Shown in pieces: positions 15,198-23,536 of a stretch of 52,913 nucleotides of DNA. Source of the DNA: JBBIQS01 sp037442205. GTDB taxonomy: Bacteria > Myxococcota > Myxococcia > Myxococcales > UBA5297. Where the stretch lies: positions 1-52,913 of the forward strand of contig JBBIQS010000057.1 in the NCBI GenBank assembly GCA_037442205.1. The letters run 5' to 3'. Under the pieces are notes generated by a model. That model was not told the origin of the DNA. It did not search any database and saw nothing but the letters and a program-made list of their open reading frames with translations. The position numbers were made by a program, and so were the translations under genes. Each line of letters opens with the position of its first letter. The first letter of the stretch is position 1.

Positions 15198-17597
15198 TCA
15201 GTTCCCCAGCGATTCCAAGATGGAGCGAACTTCGTTCGCCGAATCGCCGTTGGGAGCCACGCGCAAGTAGGTCTTGTACTCGAGGCGAGCGCGCTCGTTG
15301 TCGCCGCGCTCCTGGTGAACCGCGCCCAGCACGACATGGGCCTTGTAGTTCTTCGGATCCAGGTCGAGCGCGCGACTGGCGGCCTCGGCGGCGGCCGCGG
15401 CCTTTCCGGCGTCGAGGCGCGCGAGCGCGAGGAGCAGTTGCACCTCAGAGTTCTGCGGCGCCAGGGCGGCAGCTTTCTCCAGCGGAACCAGCGAGGCGAC
15501 GATCTGCCCCTTGTCGTAGAGAGCCCGGCCCTCGGCCAGCAGCTTGACTGGATCCTGATCAGGCACCGGCGCCGGCGCTGGGCCGGCCAGTGTTTCCACG
15601 GTCGGGGCGGGGCCCGGCGGCGGCGCCTCCTCGGCGGTCACCGTCACCGCGGGCATCTCCACCGGAGCTTCAGGTTGGGCGGGAGCCGGCTCGGGAGGCT
15701 TGGCGGCCACGGGAGCCCGGGCAGGCGGGGACTCGATTGGCTCGGGAGGCTGGGCGGGCTTGAGCAACCACAAGGCGAGAGCCGCGGCAGCTCCGATCGC
15801 CGCGACGATCGCGATGGCTCGCCCGACTCCCGGCGGTTCCGAAGCCAGCTGGGCGAAGTCGGGATTCGAGGTGAAGAACTCCTTCTCGTCGACTGCGTGC
15901 TCGTGCGGCTGCGGAGCCGGCTCGGGCGTTGGCTGAGTGGAAACCGGATCGGAGGGCAGGGCAGGAGCCGCCGGCTCGGGCGAGGGATCTTGAGCCGGGG
16001 CTGCGTCGGCGGATTGCTTTGCAGCAGCCTGGGGAGCCGGTTCTGCCACCGGATCGAGGGCCGCCCTGGGCGCTTCGACAGGCGGTTCGGTGGCTGGCGC
16101 CGGAGCGGGTTCGGGAGCACGAGGCGCCGCCGCCACCGCTGCTGCCGCCGGAGCGGATTCGGAATTCGAGGCCGCCGTCGGCGCCGCGGGCCTCTCCTCT
16201 TCACGCTCGTCGGCGGGCGGCTCTGGGGCGGGCTCGGGGGGATTGGGCGCCGCCGCCTCCGGCACTGCCGCGGGCGAAGGCGCGGGCTCGGGCGCGGGAG
16301 TCGAGGTCGCGCTCGGCGCGGAAGGCTCGTCTTCGGCCGACTCGGGCGAGAGAGATTCCGGCTCGGGCATTGGCAGCGAGCGCTCGTCCACGATCTCGAG
16401 GGTCTTGGGGCCGTTCTGCGGCAGACCACCGAGCGCGCGCAGCGAATTGCCGGCCTCGGCGGCGCTCATCTCGACCCAGCCGCCGTTGTCGGCGTCGAGG
16501 AGGTCGCCCATGCCGCCGCGGGAAGCGAAGTCGGCGAACCAATCGCGCACCTGCTTGGGCGCCGATTCCGGCAGCTCGGCAGCGACCACCGGCTCGCCGG
16601 CGGCGAACAGCGCGCTCATCGCCCAGTTGGCCTCGTCGGGGCGGGGCTCGAAGAGGGGAATCTTGTTTGCCGGCGGGGGCTGGGAGAGCTTGTCGGCCGG
16701 ACGCAGCACCTGCAGCATGCACAGCCGCAGCGCCGCCTCGGCCGCGGTCGCCTCCTCCAGCGGAGAGGCCCGCAGCGCTTCGCCCAGCGTCCGGCGGCCG
16801 TCGAAGAGGCGCACCACCTTCTCCACGCTGGGCGGCAGCCGGGGCAGCTCCCGGGTCAGGTTCTGGAAATCGACCGCCAGCTTCGCCTGGTGGCCGCCCA
16901 TCAGCGCCAGCGCGCGCTCGAAGCGGGCGCGCCGGGGCTCGTGGCGCAGCACCAGCTCGCGCACGCTCAGGTTGATGCTGCCGCGCAAGAGCACCGACCC
17001 CAGCTCCAGCCGGAACGGGCCCTGCGAAAGCAACAGCAGCCGCCCGATCGCCACCTCGCCACTGAGTGCTCCGGCGCTGGCCTCGACGATCCGACCGTCG
17101 CGGAAATGGACCGCGCCGCTCTCGCCGGGCGCAGTGAGCGTTCCGCTGCGCGTGCCGGCGGTCAGCGCCCGCAGCAGGAAGAACATCGGCAGCTGGGAGA
17201 GATCGCCCTCGACGGCGGCGTCGGCGCTGCGCTTGCCGGCGAAGAGCCGGGCGTGGACCGCCAGGTCGCGCCGGTAGAGCGGCTTCTCCAGGCAGTCGTC
17301 CGCCCCGGCCTTGCGCGCCCGTTCGCGGGCGGCGGCATCGCCGGAGTTGGCGATCAGGACGAAGGGGACTTCCTTGGCCTGATCCAGCTGCCGGGCCGCC
17401 TCGCACAGCGCCCAGGCGTCGAGCTCGGCGGAGCCGCACTGGCAGAAGGCCATGGCCGGCGCCCGCTCCAGGGCGCGCAGGGCCTCGTCGTGGCTGCTGG
17501 CCTCGACGACCTCGAAGCCCTCTTTGGCGAGGCCGCTCGCCATCAGCGCGCAGGCGCGCTTGTCGGTGTCAATGACGAGGATGCGGGCGAGAGGCAT
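15198..17597 (-). CDS. Pseudo-receiver, DUF4388, Ala/Pro linker, TM helix, TPR protein
   Basis: 799 residues from the ATG at 17597 (GGAG six bases upstream; a TTG four codons earlier is less likely). Residues 1-125 fold like a receiver and keep D10, D12 and K105, but the phospho-acceptor position is Q53 (AFCQCGSAELD), so it should not be phosphorylated. DUF4388 follows at about 128-205 (LSQLPMFFLLRAL, GAVHFRDGRIVEASAG). A long Ala/Pro/Glu-rich linker (about 415-590) leads to a transmembrane helix at about 592-613, then a second Pro-rich linker and three TPR-like repeats to the end. Topology is therefore cytoplasmic regulator, membrane, periplasmic TPR. It lies 67 bases downstream of the PilZ gene on the same strand, so it is probably coregulated with a cyclic-di-GMP receptor. 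Confidence 0.88.
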   Translation of the reverse strand: MPLARILVIDTDKRACALMASGLAKEGFEVVEASSHDEALRALERAPAMAFCQCGSAELDAWALCEAARQLDQAKEVPFVLIANSGDAAARERARKAGADDCLEKPLYRRDLAVHARLFAGKRSADAAVEGDLSQLPMFFLLRALTAGTRSGTLTAPGESGAVHFRDGRIVEASAGALSGEVAIGRLLLLSQGPFRLELGSVLLRGSINLSVRELVLRHEPRRARFERALALMGGHQAKLAVDFQNLTRELPRLPPSVEKVVRLFDGRRTLGEALRASPLEEATAAEAALRLCMLQVLRPADKLSQPPPANKIPLFEPRPDEANWAMSALFAAGEPVVAAELPESAPKQVRDWFADFASRGGMGDLLDADNGGWVEMSAAEAGNSLRALGGLPQNGPKTLEIVDERSLPMPEPESLSPESAEDEPSAPSATSTPAPEPAPSPAAVPEAAAPNPPEPAPEPPADEREEERPAAPTAASNSESAPAAAAVAAAPRAPEPAPAPATEPPVEAPRAALDPVAEPAPQAAAKQSADAAPAQDPSPEPAAPALPSDPVSTQPTPEPAPQPHEHAVDEKEFFTSNPDFAQLASEPPGVGRAIAIVAAIGAAAALALWLLKPAQPPEPIESPPARAPVAAKPPEPAPAQPEAPVEMPAVTVTAEEAPPPGPAPTVETLAGPAPAPVPDQDPVKLLAEGRALYDKGQIVASLVPLEKAAALAPQNSEVQLLLALARLDAGKAAAAAEAASRALDLDPKNYKAHVVLGAVHQERGDNERARLEYKTYLRVAPNGDSANEVRSILESLGN

Positions 17598-17664
17598 CGG
17601 CGACTCCAAGGCAGCGCAAGACGGCCAGCAGAGCAGGAAGGCCCGCCAGCGCGCAAGGCCGCGC

Positions 17665-18093
17665 CTACCCGTGGGCGACGCGGGCGGAGCGGGTCAGCAC
17701 GCGATAGCGGCGGTCGAGCTGGGGGAGCATCGCCAGTCCTCCCTTCTTAAGCAGGAAGGCGGCCAGGCGCTCGCGTTTCTCCTCGCTCATTCCCACGAAG
17801 CGCAGGGCCTGGCCCGAGGCGGCCCAGTCGGAGCGCACCACCTCGACTTCGAGCTTGAGCATCGTCGCCTCTCCGAGATCCAGGTGGACGATGCCCCGCG
17901 CTCCGGCGCGGTCGGGGAACAGGCAGGGAAGGAAGAGCCCGCGCAGACTGAGGTCAGCCCGCTCGGCGAGGAAGGAGCGCTCCTCGCCTTCGTAGAAGAC
18001 GTCGCAGGCCACCCGGAGCCGGGGATACCGGCGGCGAGCCTGGAAAAGGTTCTCGCGGGCGCTCGTGCGGCGGTCGGCAGTTCGGGGATTCAT
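17665..18093 (-). CDS. PilZ-domain cyclic-di-GMP receptor protein
   Basis: 142 residues, single domain. Both binding motifs are present: RxxxR as RRYPR near residue 21-26 and DxSxxG as DLSLRG near residue 47-52, followed by the beta-barrel strands expected (GIVHLDLGE, LKLEVEVVRSD, QALRFVGM). It should bind cyclic di-GMP. ATG at 18093 with GGAG six bases upstream. First gene of an operon with the pseudo-receiver-DUF4388-TPR gene, which it may regulate by direct contact. No complete GGDEF or EAL enzyme is in the window, so the nucleotide source is elsewhere. Confidence 0.93.
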   Translation of the reverse strand: MNPRTADRRTSARENLFQARRRYPRLRVACDVFYEGEERSFLAERADLSLRGLFLPCLFPDRAGARGIVHLDLGEATMLKLEVEVVRSDWAASGQALRFVGMSEEKRERLAAFLLKKGGLAMLPQLDRRYRVLTRSARVAHG

Positions 18094-18150
18094 GCGGGAC
18101 TCCGTCTGGCTGTCAGCTTGGGGAATCCTGGCATGTAGGACTACGTGGTC

Positions 18151-18173
18151 AAAAAAACGACCGGCCGCCGGTC
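18151..18173 (-). terminator. Orphan intrinsic terminator on the minus strand
   Basis: Arms 18159-18164 (GACCGG) and 18168-18173 (CCGGTC) around a CCG loop; read on the minus strand the hairpin is followed immediately by seven T (18157-18151). No minus-strand protein gene lies directly upstream. The T-run runs into a TTGACC (18152-18147) that may be the -35 of the PilZ operon. Confidence 0.7.
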
Positions 18174-18305
18174 TGGCGCTCGCTTCGCCTGCGAATCGCT
18201 CCCGCGTCGATCAAAGGCGTGCAAGCTGGCGCGAGAACCGATATCGGAAGGCGGGAAAGGAGCGGGGAAGACAGGGCCGCGTACGGCCGGAGGCCCCAGC
18301 GAACC

Positions 18306-18962
18306 ATGCGCCACTCTGCCATCCTGCTGTGCGTGATCGCCCTGGCGTGCTGCCGCTCGCGGGGAGCTGTCGCGGTCGCCGACTCGGGGACCCCCGAGCC
18401 GTCGACGCCGGCGGCGATCTCCATCTCGGCCGACCGCAAGGATCTGATCTTCACCTTCACCGACGAGAACGGTCGGCTCAAGGACGTGGACAGCCTGGAC
18501 AAGATCCCGGTCGAGCGGCGCGGCCAGGTGCTGGTGCGCGACCTCTCCAAGCGGCCGGAGGAAGTCCGCGCCGACCAGTACGCCTACATCGCCGATCTGA
18601 CCAAGGAACCCGACGCCGATGGAGGCTATCCGTACGCCATCGTGAGCCGATTCAATGTCGAGCGCTCGATCAAGGTGGGCGACTTCGGGGCGGTGGAGGA
18701 GGACGCCGGCTCGCACCGGGTGACGCTCTATGGGACCTCGTGGTGCGGCGCCTGCGCCCAGGCCCGGGCCTGGTTCAAGGAGCGCGGGATCGACTATGCC
18801 GACAAGGACATCGAGAAGGATCCCAAGGCCGAGGCGGAGATGGGCCGCAAGCTGCGGCGGGCGGGGATGACCATGGGCGGAGTGCCGGTGATCGACGTCG
18901 GCGGCAAGGTGATGATGGGCTTCGATCCCAGGCAGCTGGAGATCGCGCTCAAGGCGATCTGA
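18306..18962 (+). CDS. Secreted (possibly lipid-anchored) protein with glutaredoxin domain
   Basis: 218 residues from the ATG at 18306; GGAGG lies 12 bases upstream, a little far. The N-terminus is a signal sequence with a possible lipobox around IALACC (C15 or C16). Residues about 20-135 are unassigned. Residues 138-218 are a glutaredoxin-like thioredoxin fold: VTLYGTSWCGACAQA with C147 and C150 as redox pair, and TMGGVPVIDV with the cis-proline P194. A CGAC dithiol outside the cytoplasm suggests disulfide exchange or copper/thiol handling in the envelope. Closely related glutaredoxin-fold lipoproteins exist with unknown substrates. Divergent from the PilZ operon. Family sure, location likely, role open. 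Confidence 0.9.
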   Translation: MRHSAILLCVIALACCRSRGAVAVADSGTPEPSTPAAISISADRKDLIFTFTDENGRLKDVDSLDKIPVERRGQVLVRDLSKRPEEVRADQYAYIADLTKEPDADGGYPYAIVSRFNVERSIKVGDFGAVEEDAGSHRVTLYGTSWCGACAQARAWFKERGIDYADKDIEKDPKAEAEMGRKLRRAGMTMGGVPVIDVGGKVMMGFDPRQLEIALKAI

Positions 18963-19308
18963 GCGCCGCGCGCGCTCGCCCCGGCTCGAGCACTGCCGGC
19001 AATGACAGATTCGCGAGCGAGGAGGTCGCGCGCTGGCGGCTCATCGACCCTGCGCGCCGGCGGAATGCCCGGGAACATTGCCGCGATCGAAGTGGGCCTC
19101 AGCTCGCCTGTGCCGGATGAATCCGGCTCACTCGGCGCGGCGATCCGACCCCTCGCGGTTGATTCGGGACTGGCTCCAGCCGTTCGAGGACCGTCCAATT
19201 TCGATGCCGGATCGGCTCAGGGGCTTCGGCGATGCCGGGGAGGGATTGAGGCTTCAAACAGGGCGGGCTCGCGAGTCCTGGAGCTCGATCGCCGCTTCGA
19301 TCTCGCGC

Positions 19309-19342
19309 GATCCGCTCCCGGAAAATTTGATCCGCTCTCGGA
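19309..19342. repeat. Pair of 14-base direct repeats around AAATTT
   Basis: GATCCGCTCCCGGA (19309-19322) and GATCCGCTCTCGGA (19329-19342) differ at one base and are 20 bases apart, two helical turns, separated by AAATTT. They could be a tandem protein-binding site, for example for the nearby transposase, or a relic of repeats. Confidence 0.6.
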
Positions 19343-19623
19343 CTCTGGGGGACAGCGAACGGCCGAATTTGATGCGACTGTGGAATCCCGGGAACGCGAG
19401 GGGCCGGTCTTCAATGCCGCTGTTGGTCCGGAGGATCGAGGGGCCCGGGGAACTTGAACACGGATCGGTTTCTTCGCTTCCGAGCCGCCAGGAAGTGTAC
19501 TGCCCACGCCGAAGGAACACGCCGCGACGACGGCACCGAAGGCGCGAAATGAAGCTCTCGCGGACGAGTGAAGGGCAGATCGGTGCCTTGGACCTGCCCG
19601 CCGCAAAGCCTGAGAAGGAGCAA

Positions 19624-19655
19624 GCGCCGGGATCGACCGCTGTCCCGGCGCGGTC
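19624..19655 (-). terminator. Hairpin directly after the transposase stop
   Basis: Nine-base arms GCGCCGGGA (19624-19632) and TCCCGGCGC (19643-19651) with a 10-base loop, overlapping a second palindrome GACCGC (19635-19640)/GCGGTC (19650-19655). On the minus strand it begins right behind the stop codon, as a terminator of the transposase gene would. It could instead be part of an insertion-sequence end. Confidence 0.55.
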
Positions 19656-19656
19656 G

Positions 19657-20625
19657 TCACCCGAAGCGGTACCAGCTCAAGTTTCCGTCGAAGTAGGTGA
19701 CGCAGCCGATCACCGTGCGGCGCATCGGCAGGCCGAAGAAGACCTCGTCGGGAGTCTTGCCGGCGAAGGACGAGTGCGGCCGGTCGCGGTTGTAGAAGAG
19801 GATGAAGTCGTCGCAGACGCGGCGCAGGTGTGCGTGACTGCCGAGCATCCAGTAGTGGAGGCGAAGCGCCTCCTTGAAGGTCCGCCAGATGCGCTCGATG
19901 CGGCCGTTGGTCCAGGGATGAGCGGGGCGAGTGCGGACGTGGCGGATGTCATGCCTCGCGAGCACCTCGGCGACCGGCGGAGCGAAGAAGACGGAGCCAT
20001 TGTCGGTGAGGAAGCGATCCGGCGCGCCGAAGCGGGCGATGGTGTTCTCCAGCACGCGGGCGATCTCGGCGCTGGTCGGCCACTTCAAAGGCTCGAGGGC
20101 CATCAGCCTGCTGCCGTGGTAGTCGACGACGCCGAGCAGCCAGACCGGGAAGATCCCGAGCACGAAGACGACGGCGAGATCGGCGCCCCAGAGCTGGCGA
20201 GGGCCGGTGACGGGGATGCGCCGAGGCTTCTTGCGCCGCTCGGCGTCGAGTACGCTGAGGAGATCCTTGCGGCGCATGACGATCTTGCGGATGGTCTCGC
20301 GGGCGAGGATCACCCCAGTGACGCGGGCGAGAAGGAAGCGAAGCTGGCCGGAGCCAGGCTGTGGTTGCTCGAGGTGGAGGCGCATGACCTTGCGCTCGAG
20401 GTGCTCGGGGGTCCGGTTGCTTCCGCGCAGGTGACGAGGAAGCGGCGGTCTCGACGGAGGCAGCCCGTGGCGGGCGCGCCAAGCTTCGAAGGCTCGGCGC
20501 ATCGAGCCTCGCCAGCGCCCAATGCTCCGAGGAAGGCGCTTGCAGTGCTGGTCGAGCGCGAGGGCGATTCCGAGGAGCAGATGCACCAGGGCCAGAAGGA
20601 GCGCGAGGTAGGCGCGAAGGAGCAT
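19657..20625 (-). CDS. DDE transposase with integrase core (IS3/IS481-like)
   Basis: 322 residues. The N-terminal ~140 residues are basic with a helix-rich DNA-binding region (LARETIRKIVMRRK). The integrase core has all three acidic residues: D149 in LWGADL, D208 in FLTDNGS and E244 in GRIERIWRTF. Spacing is D-58-D-35-E, the D,D(35)E pattern of IS3, IS481 and retroviral integrases, and downstream FYNRDRPHSSFAGKTPDEVFFG is typical of this group. So it appears intact and possibly active. ATG at 20625 has no clear ribosome-binding site. I could not find matching terminal inverted repeats or target duplications, so element limits are unknown. Codon use is looser than in the neighbours, consistent with transfer. 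Confidence 0.92.
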   Translation of the reverse strand: MLLRAYLALLLALVHLLLGIALALDQHCKRLPRSIGRWRGSMRRAFEAWRARHGLPPSRPPLPRHLRGSNRTPEHLERKVMRLHLEQPQPGSGQLRFLLARVTGVILARETIRKIVMRRKDLLSVLDAERRKKPRRIPVTGPRQLWGADLAVVFVLGIFPVWLLGVVDYHGSRLMALEPLKWPTSAEIARVLENTIARFGAPDRFLTDNGSVFFAPPVAEVLARHDIRHVRTRPAHPWTNGRIERIWRTFKEALRLHYWMLGSHAHLRRVCDDFILFYNRDRPHSSFAGKTPDEVFFGLPMRRTVIGCVTYFDGNLSWYRFG

Positions 20626-20858
20626 CGGTCCAGACTACGGGAGGGAGCGCGCGGATTGGCCGGTCGCGCCTTCCTTGGCAATGGCACAGGCGAGGGCGGC
20701 TCGAACCGGCGGTGCGGATTCCGCGGTCTCATCCTGGCGAGGCTCCGGAGCAGCTCGAATCGGTGGGCGGACCCAACGGAGCGGGGCGCCCCGGGCCACG
20801 GCCTCGACGGCCGGAGCCCAGAGCGCCCCGAGGTGATCGTCCGGCTGATTCTCTCTAG

Positions 20859-21350
20859 CTACACCCTCGCCGCGTTCGCCAGTTGCTCAGCGCCGGTGGC
20901 GCCGTTGCCGACTTCGTGAGCCGCTGGTTTCACCAGCGCCATCGACGCCTCGGTGCGCGCCGGCGCGGTCCCCGGCTGCTTCGCCGGCTCGGCTTCGGGC
21001 TGACTCGTCGGCGGGATCGCCGGCTGGGTCGCCGCATGGTCGGAGTGCACGGTGGTGGTCGCCGCGCGCTTGCGCCGGTGAGCCGGGCGCGCCTCCGAGA
21101 TCAGCGCCCGCACTCGGTCGAGCATCTCCGCCGGGGCTCCTCCGGTGCCCAGGTTGAGCAGTAGGGTGAGCAGCAGCTCGACTCCCTCAAAAGGCGAGGG
21201 CGCTGATGGGCCTCGGTGCTCGAACCGCAAGTGCCGTCCCGGCGCGATCGCCGAAAGGGCATTGCAGGCAGCCGCCCCGGAGAAATGCAGCCGACGAGTC
21301 GCGGAACGGATGCCGCTCCCCTCGGCCGCGCCGGCAAAGGGCGTCGTCAA
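20859..21350 (-). CDS. Doubtful ORF upstream of the transposase
   Basis: 163 codons with a TTG as first possible start; an internal ATG at 21125 would give 88 residues. The central part (ELLLTLLLNLGTGG, MLDRVRALISEARPAHRR) looks protein-like and helical, the rest is Ala/Pro/Thr-rich low complexity. Same strand as the transposase and 233 bases upstream, so it could be a passenger or accessory gene of the element, a decayed regulator, or chance. I do not recognise it. The gap 20626-20858 holds GC palindromes (for example GGGGCGCCCC near 20782) and no gene. Confidence 0.3.
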   Translation of the reverse strand: MTTPFAGAAEGSGIRSATRRLHFSGAAACNALSAIAPGRHLRFEHRGPSAPSPFEGVELLLTLLLNLGTGGAPAEMLDRVRALISEARPAHRRKRAATTTVHSDHAATQPAIPPTSQPEAEPAKQPGTAPARTEASMALVKPAAHEVGNGATGAEQLANAARV

Positions 21351-21511
21351 ACTGGGCGCGGCCCAGGCGGCGCGGCTAGTTGCCAGGATGGTGTCGATGC
21401 CAGGCTGGAGGTCGATACGGCCGGATGGCTGAGTTCAGGTCCGGCGCCCCGTGGGGGCCGCGGGATCCAGTAGTTCTCCGCGGCCAGCGGCACCCAGCCC
21501 GCGAGATTGAT

Positions 21512-22471
21512 TTACGGGACCGCTGCCTTCTTGGCGCGCTCCTCGGGGACAGCGGCCGCCGGGAGCAGTTCTGCCTTTGCCACAGCCGCCTCATCGACCG
21601 TCACCGGAGTCTTCTCGCGAAGCTCGGCCACGAATGAATCGATCGCCTTGGATCGCTTCTCCGAGGTGAGCCGCGACTCGATTCGGCTGCGCACCGAGTC
21701 GAAGGGTTGGTCGAGTCCTGGCTGGCGGCCCATCAGCTTGATCAGGTGGAATCCCTTCTCGGTAGCCACCGGGCCGGAGACTTCGCCAAACGACTGCAAC
21801 TGCGCAGCCGAGTCGGCAAAGGCCGTGCCCCACAGCCCAGCCAGCTCTTCGCGGGTGCGGAAGCCAAGGTCTCCGCCCAGGCCCTTGGTGGCCTCGTCTT
21901 CGGAGAGCGTCTGGGCGCTCTGAGTGAAGGCGGTCTTCACCGGGCCGGCCTCCTTGGCGCGAAGCTCGACCAACAGCTTGGCGGCCTGCTTCTCGGCCTG
22001 GGAGCGCTTGGGCGAGTTGGCCGGAGCCGAGATGAAGATGTGGCTCACGCGGACGCGCTCAGGTCGGACGAACTCCGCCTGGTGCTCCTGGTAGTACGCC
22101 TTGACCTCCGCCTCTGCGGAAGCCGTCCGAACCGCTTCCTCGCCACGGTCGTGGAGCAGCTTCTGCACCATCACCTTGCGCAGTGCGGTGCGCACCTCCG
22201 GGTCCTTGTCCAGCCCGCGTCGCTCGGCCTCCTGGGCGAGGATCTCGAAGCGCACCAACCCATCGAGCAGTTCCTTCTTGCGCTCCGGGGTGGCATAGCG
22301 GCTGGCGACCGCAGCCGGCTGCTCGTTCAGCCGGGCCGACAGATCGCCCACGGTGATGGCCCGCTGGCCAACTTTGGCGAGCGCACCGCTTTCGCCCAGA
22401 TCCTGGGACGGCTTGTCATGGCACGACAGGAGCGACAGCGCGGCGGCAATCGTGAAGACGACTGGCTTCAT
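21512..22471 (-). CDS. SurA/PpiC-type peptidyl-prolyl isomerase lipoprotein
   Basis: 319 residues. ATG at 22471 with AGAGG a few bases upstream; the signal peptide ends in the lipobox LLSC (C17), and His follows the cysteine, so outer-membrane sorting is plausible. A SurA_N-like helical domain (about 30-130) precedes a parvulin domain (about 135-255) with VRVSHIFIS, LGGDLGFRTR and SGPVATEKGFHLIKL, all typical of PpiC rotamases. A C-terminal helix and an Ala-rich tail follow. It should isomerise Xaa-Pro bonds and act as a chaperone for exported proteins. It is divergent from a second PpiC lipoprotein that sits in front of the giant gene; 174 bases between the two starts. Confidence 0.93.
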   Translation of the reverse strand: MKPVVFTIAAALSLLSCHDKPSQDLGESGALAKVGQRAITVGDLSARLNEQPAAVASRYATPERKKELLDGLVRFEILAQEAERRGLDKDPEVRTALRKVMVQKLLHDRGEEAVRTASAEAEVKAYYQEHQAEFVRPERVRVSHIFISAPANSPKRSQAEKQAAKLLVELRAKEAGPVKTAFTQSAQTLSEDEATKGLGGDLGFRTREELAGLWGTAFADSAAQLQSFGEVSGPVATEKGFHLIKLMGRQPGLDQPFDSVRSRIESRLTSEKRSKAIDSFVAELREKTPVTVDEAAVAKAELLPAAAVPEERAKKAAVP

Positions 22472-22645
22472 GGGTGACCTCTTCCCTCGCGAGGTATGGG
22501 AGCCCAGCGCCGATCTCTCTGGATCTTGGGCTCGAGATCGTGGAGCATGGTTTGGAATCAAACGTCTTCTATCACGAACGCTTATCGGCGACTTGTTCAT
22601 GACTTAGAGGGGATCGACTTGGAAGTAGGGAGAGGGAACAGCGCA

Positions 22646-23518
22646 GTGTTGTGGTCGTTGCTCGTCTTGCTCCTGGCCTGCTCGAGCAAGGAACGCCCTG
22701 CGTCCAGCGTTTCTCCGGACGGCGGAACCCTGGTGGCGCGCTTCGCCGGCGGGGTGGTCACCGAGGATGAGTTGCTGCGCGCGGCCCGCAAGCTCCCGCC
22801 AGACCTGCGCGATCAGTTCTCCAGCCCGGTCGGCCAGCGCGATCTCCTCCAGTCTCTCGTCGACAAGAAGCTGCTCTACCAGGAGGCGGTGCGTCGCGGC
22901 CTCGTCGAGGATCCGGAGATCCGCCGCCAGGTGGACGAGCTGCTGGAGCGCCTCGCCATCCAGGCCTTGCTGGCCCAGGAGGAGAAGGGCATGGGCGCGG
23001 CCGGCGAGCCGGAGCTGCGCGCCTACTACGACGCTCACCGCCAGGAGTTCGCGCAGCCCGAGCGCCTCCATCTCGCCAGGATGCTGGCGCGGGTTGGCTC
23101 CGCGGCCAGTCCCAAAGAGCGCGCCCAGGCGCGCGAACGAGCTGCCCGCTTCGCCAAGCGTCTGGCGACCGGCGAGGACATCGCCAAGATGGCTGTCGAA
23201 GGGGACGGCGCCGAGCGCTCCCAGCGCGGTGACCTGGGGCTGGTGTCCCCGGGCAGTCTCGGGGACCCGGCGCTCGAGAAGGCTGCCTTCTCGCTGGCCG
23301 GTCCCGGCTCGGTGTCCGGTGTCATCGAGTGCAGTGAGGGTTTCGCGGTGTTGAAGTTGCTGGAGCGCAGGGAGGCGCGCGTGCCGCCGTTTGAAGAGGT
23401 GCGCGCGCAGGTCGAGGGGCGGCTGGCGCCCCAGAGGAAGCGGAAGAGCTTCGACGAACTGGTGGCTCGTCTCCGAAAGAGCGGGGACGTGCAGGTGGGA
23501 GTGGCGGCGCGGAAGTAG
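22646..23518 (+). CDS. Second PpiC-type peptidyl-prolyl isomerase lipoprotein, upstream of the giant gene
   Basis: 290 residues from a GTG at 22646, chosen because GGAGAGGG lies 9 bases upstream and a short lipoprotein signal with lipobox LLAC (C12) follows at once; the longer in-frame ATG at 22496 gives no signal peptide. SurA_N-like helices (about 35-135) lead into a parvulin domain (about 145-250) with LHLARMLARV, RGDLGLVSPGSL and SGVIECSEGFAVLKL, then a charged helix. It is a paralogue of the divergent PpiC protein. Only 18 bases separate its stop from the ATG of the giant surface-protein gene, so co-transcription is very likely. A dedicated role in folding that proline-rich multidomain protein is the natural inference. 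Confidence 0.92.
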   Translation: MLWSLLVLLLACSSKERPASSVSPDGGTLVARFAGGVVTEDELLRAARKLPPDLRDQFSSPVGQRDLLQSLVDKKLLYQEAVRRGLVEDPEIRRQVDELLERLAIQALLAQEEKGMGAAGEPELRAYYDAHRQEFAQPERLHLARMLARVGSAASPKERAQARERAARFAKRLATGEDIAKMAVEGDGAERSQRGDLGLVSPGSLGDPALEKAAFSLAGPGSVSGVIECSEGFAVLKLLERREARVPPFEEVRAQVEGRLAPQRKRKSFDELVARLRKSGDVQVGVAARK

Positions 23519-23536
23519 CTCTAGGAAGGGGTCGAC

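Larger units (their letters stand above)
18963..19656. other. Atypical non-coding stretch, 694 bases
   Basis: This lies downstream of the glutaredoxin gene and of the transposase (convergent). The reading frame from 19002 to 19457 shows codons such as TTT, GGA, CGA and TCA that native genes here avoid, and its translation is low-complexity with repeated xFDxx motifs, so I do not call it a gene. Several AATTTGAT-like words occur (near 19198, 19323, 19366). It may be insertion-sequence flank or decayed mobile DNA. Confidence 0.55.

Noticed and set aside
15315..17750. 811-codon plus-strand ORF
   Set aside because: Antisense to the pseudo-receiver-DUF4388-TPR gene; no domain.
19078..20919. 613-codon plus-strand ORF across the transposase
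   Set aside because: Antisense to an intact DDE transposase and compositionally random-looking.
22472..22645. Promoter hexamers between the divergent PpiC genes
   Set aside because: Several TTG and TAT words occur, but no pair has acceptable spacing on either strand.
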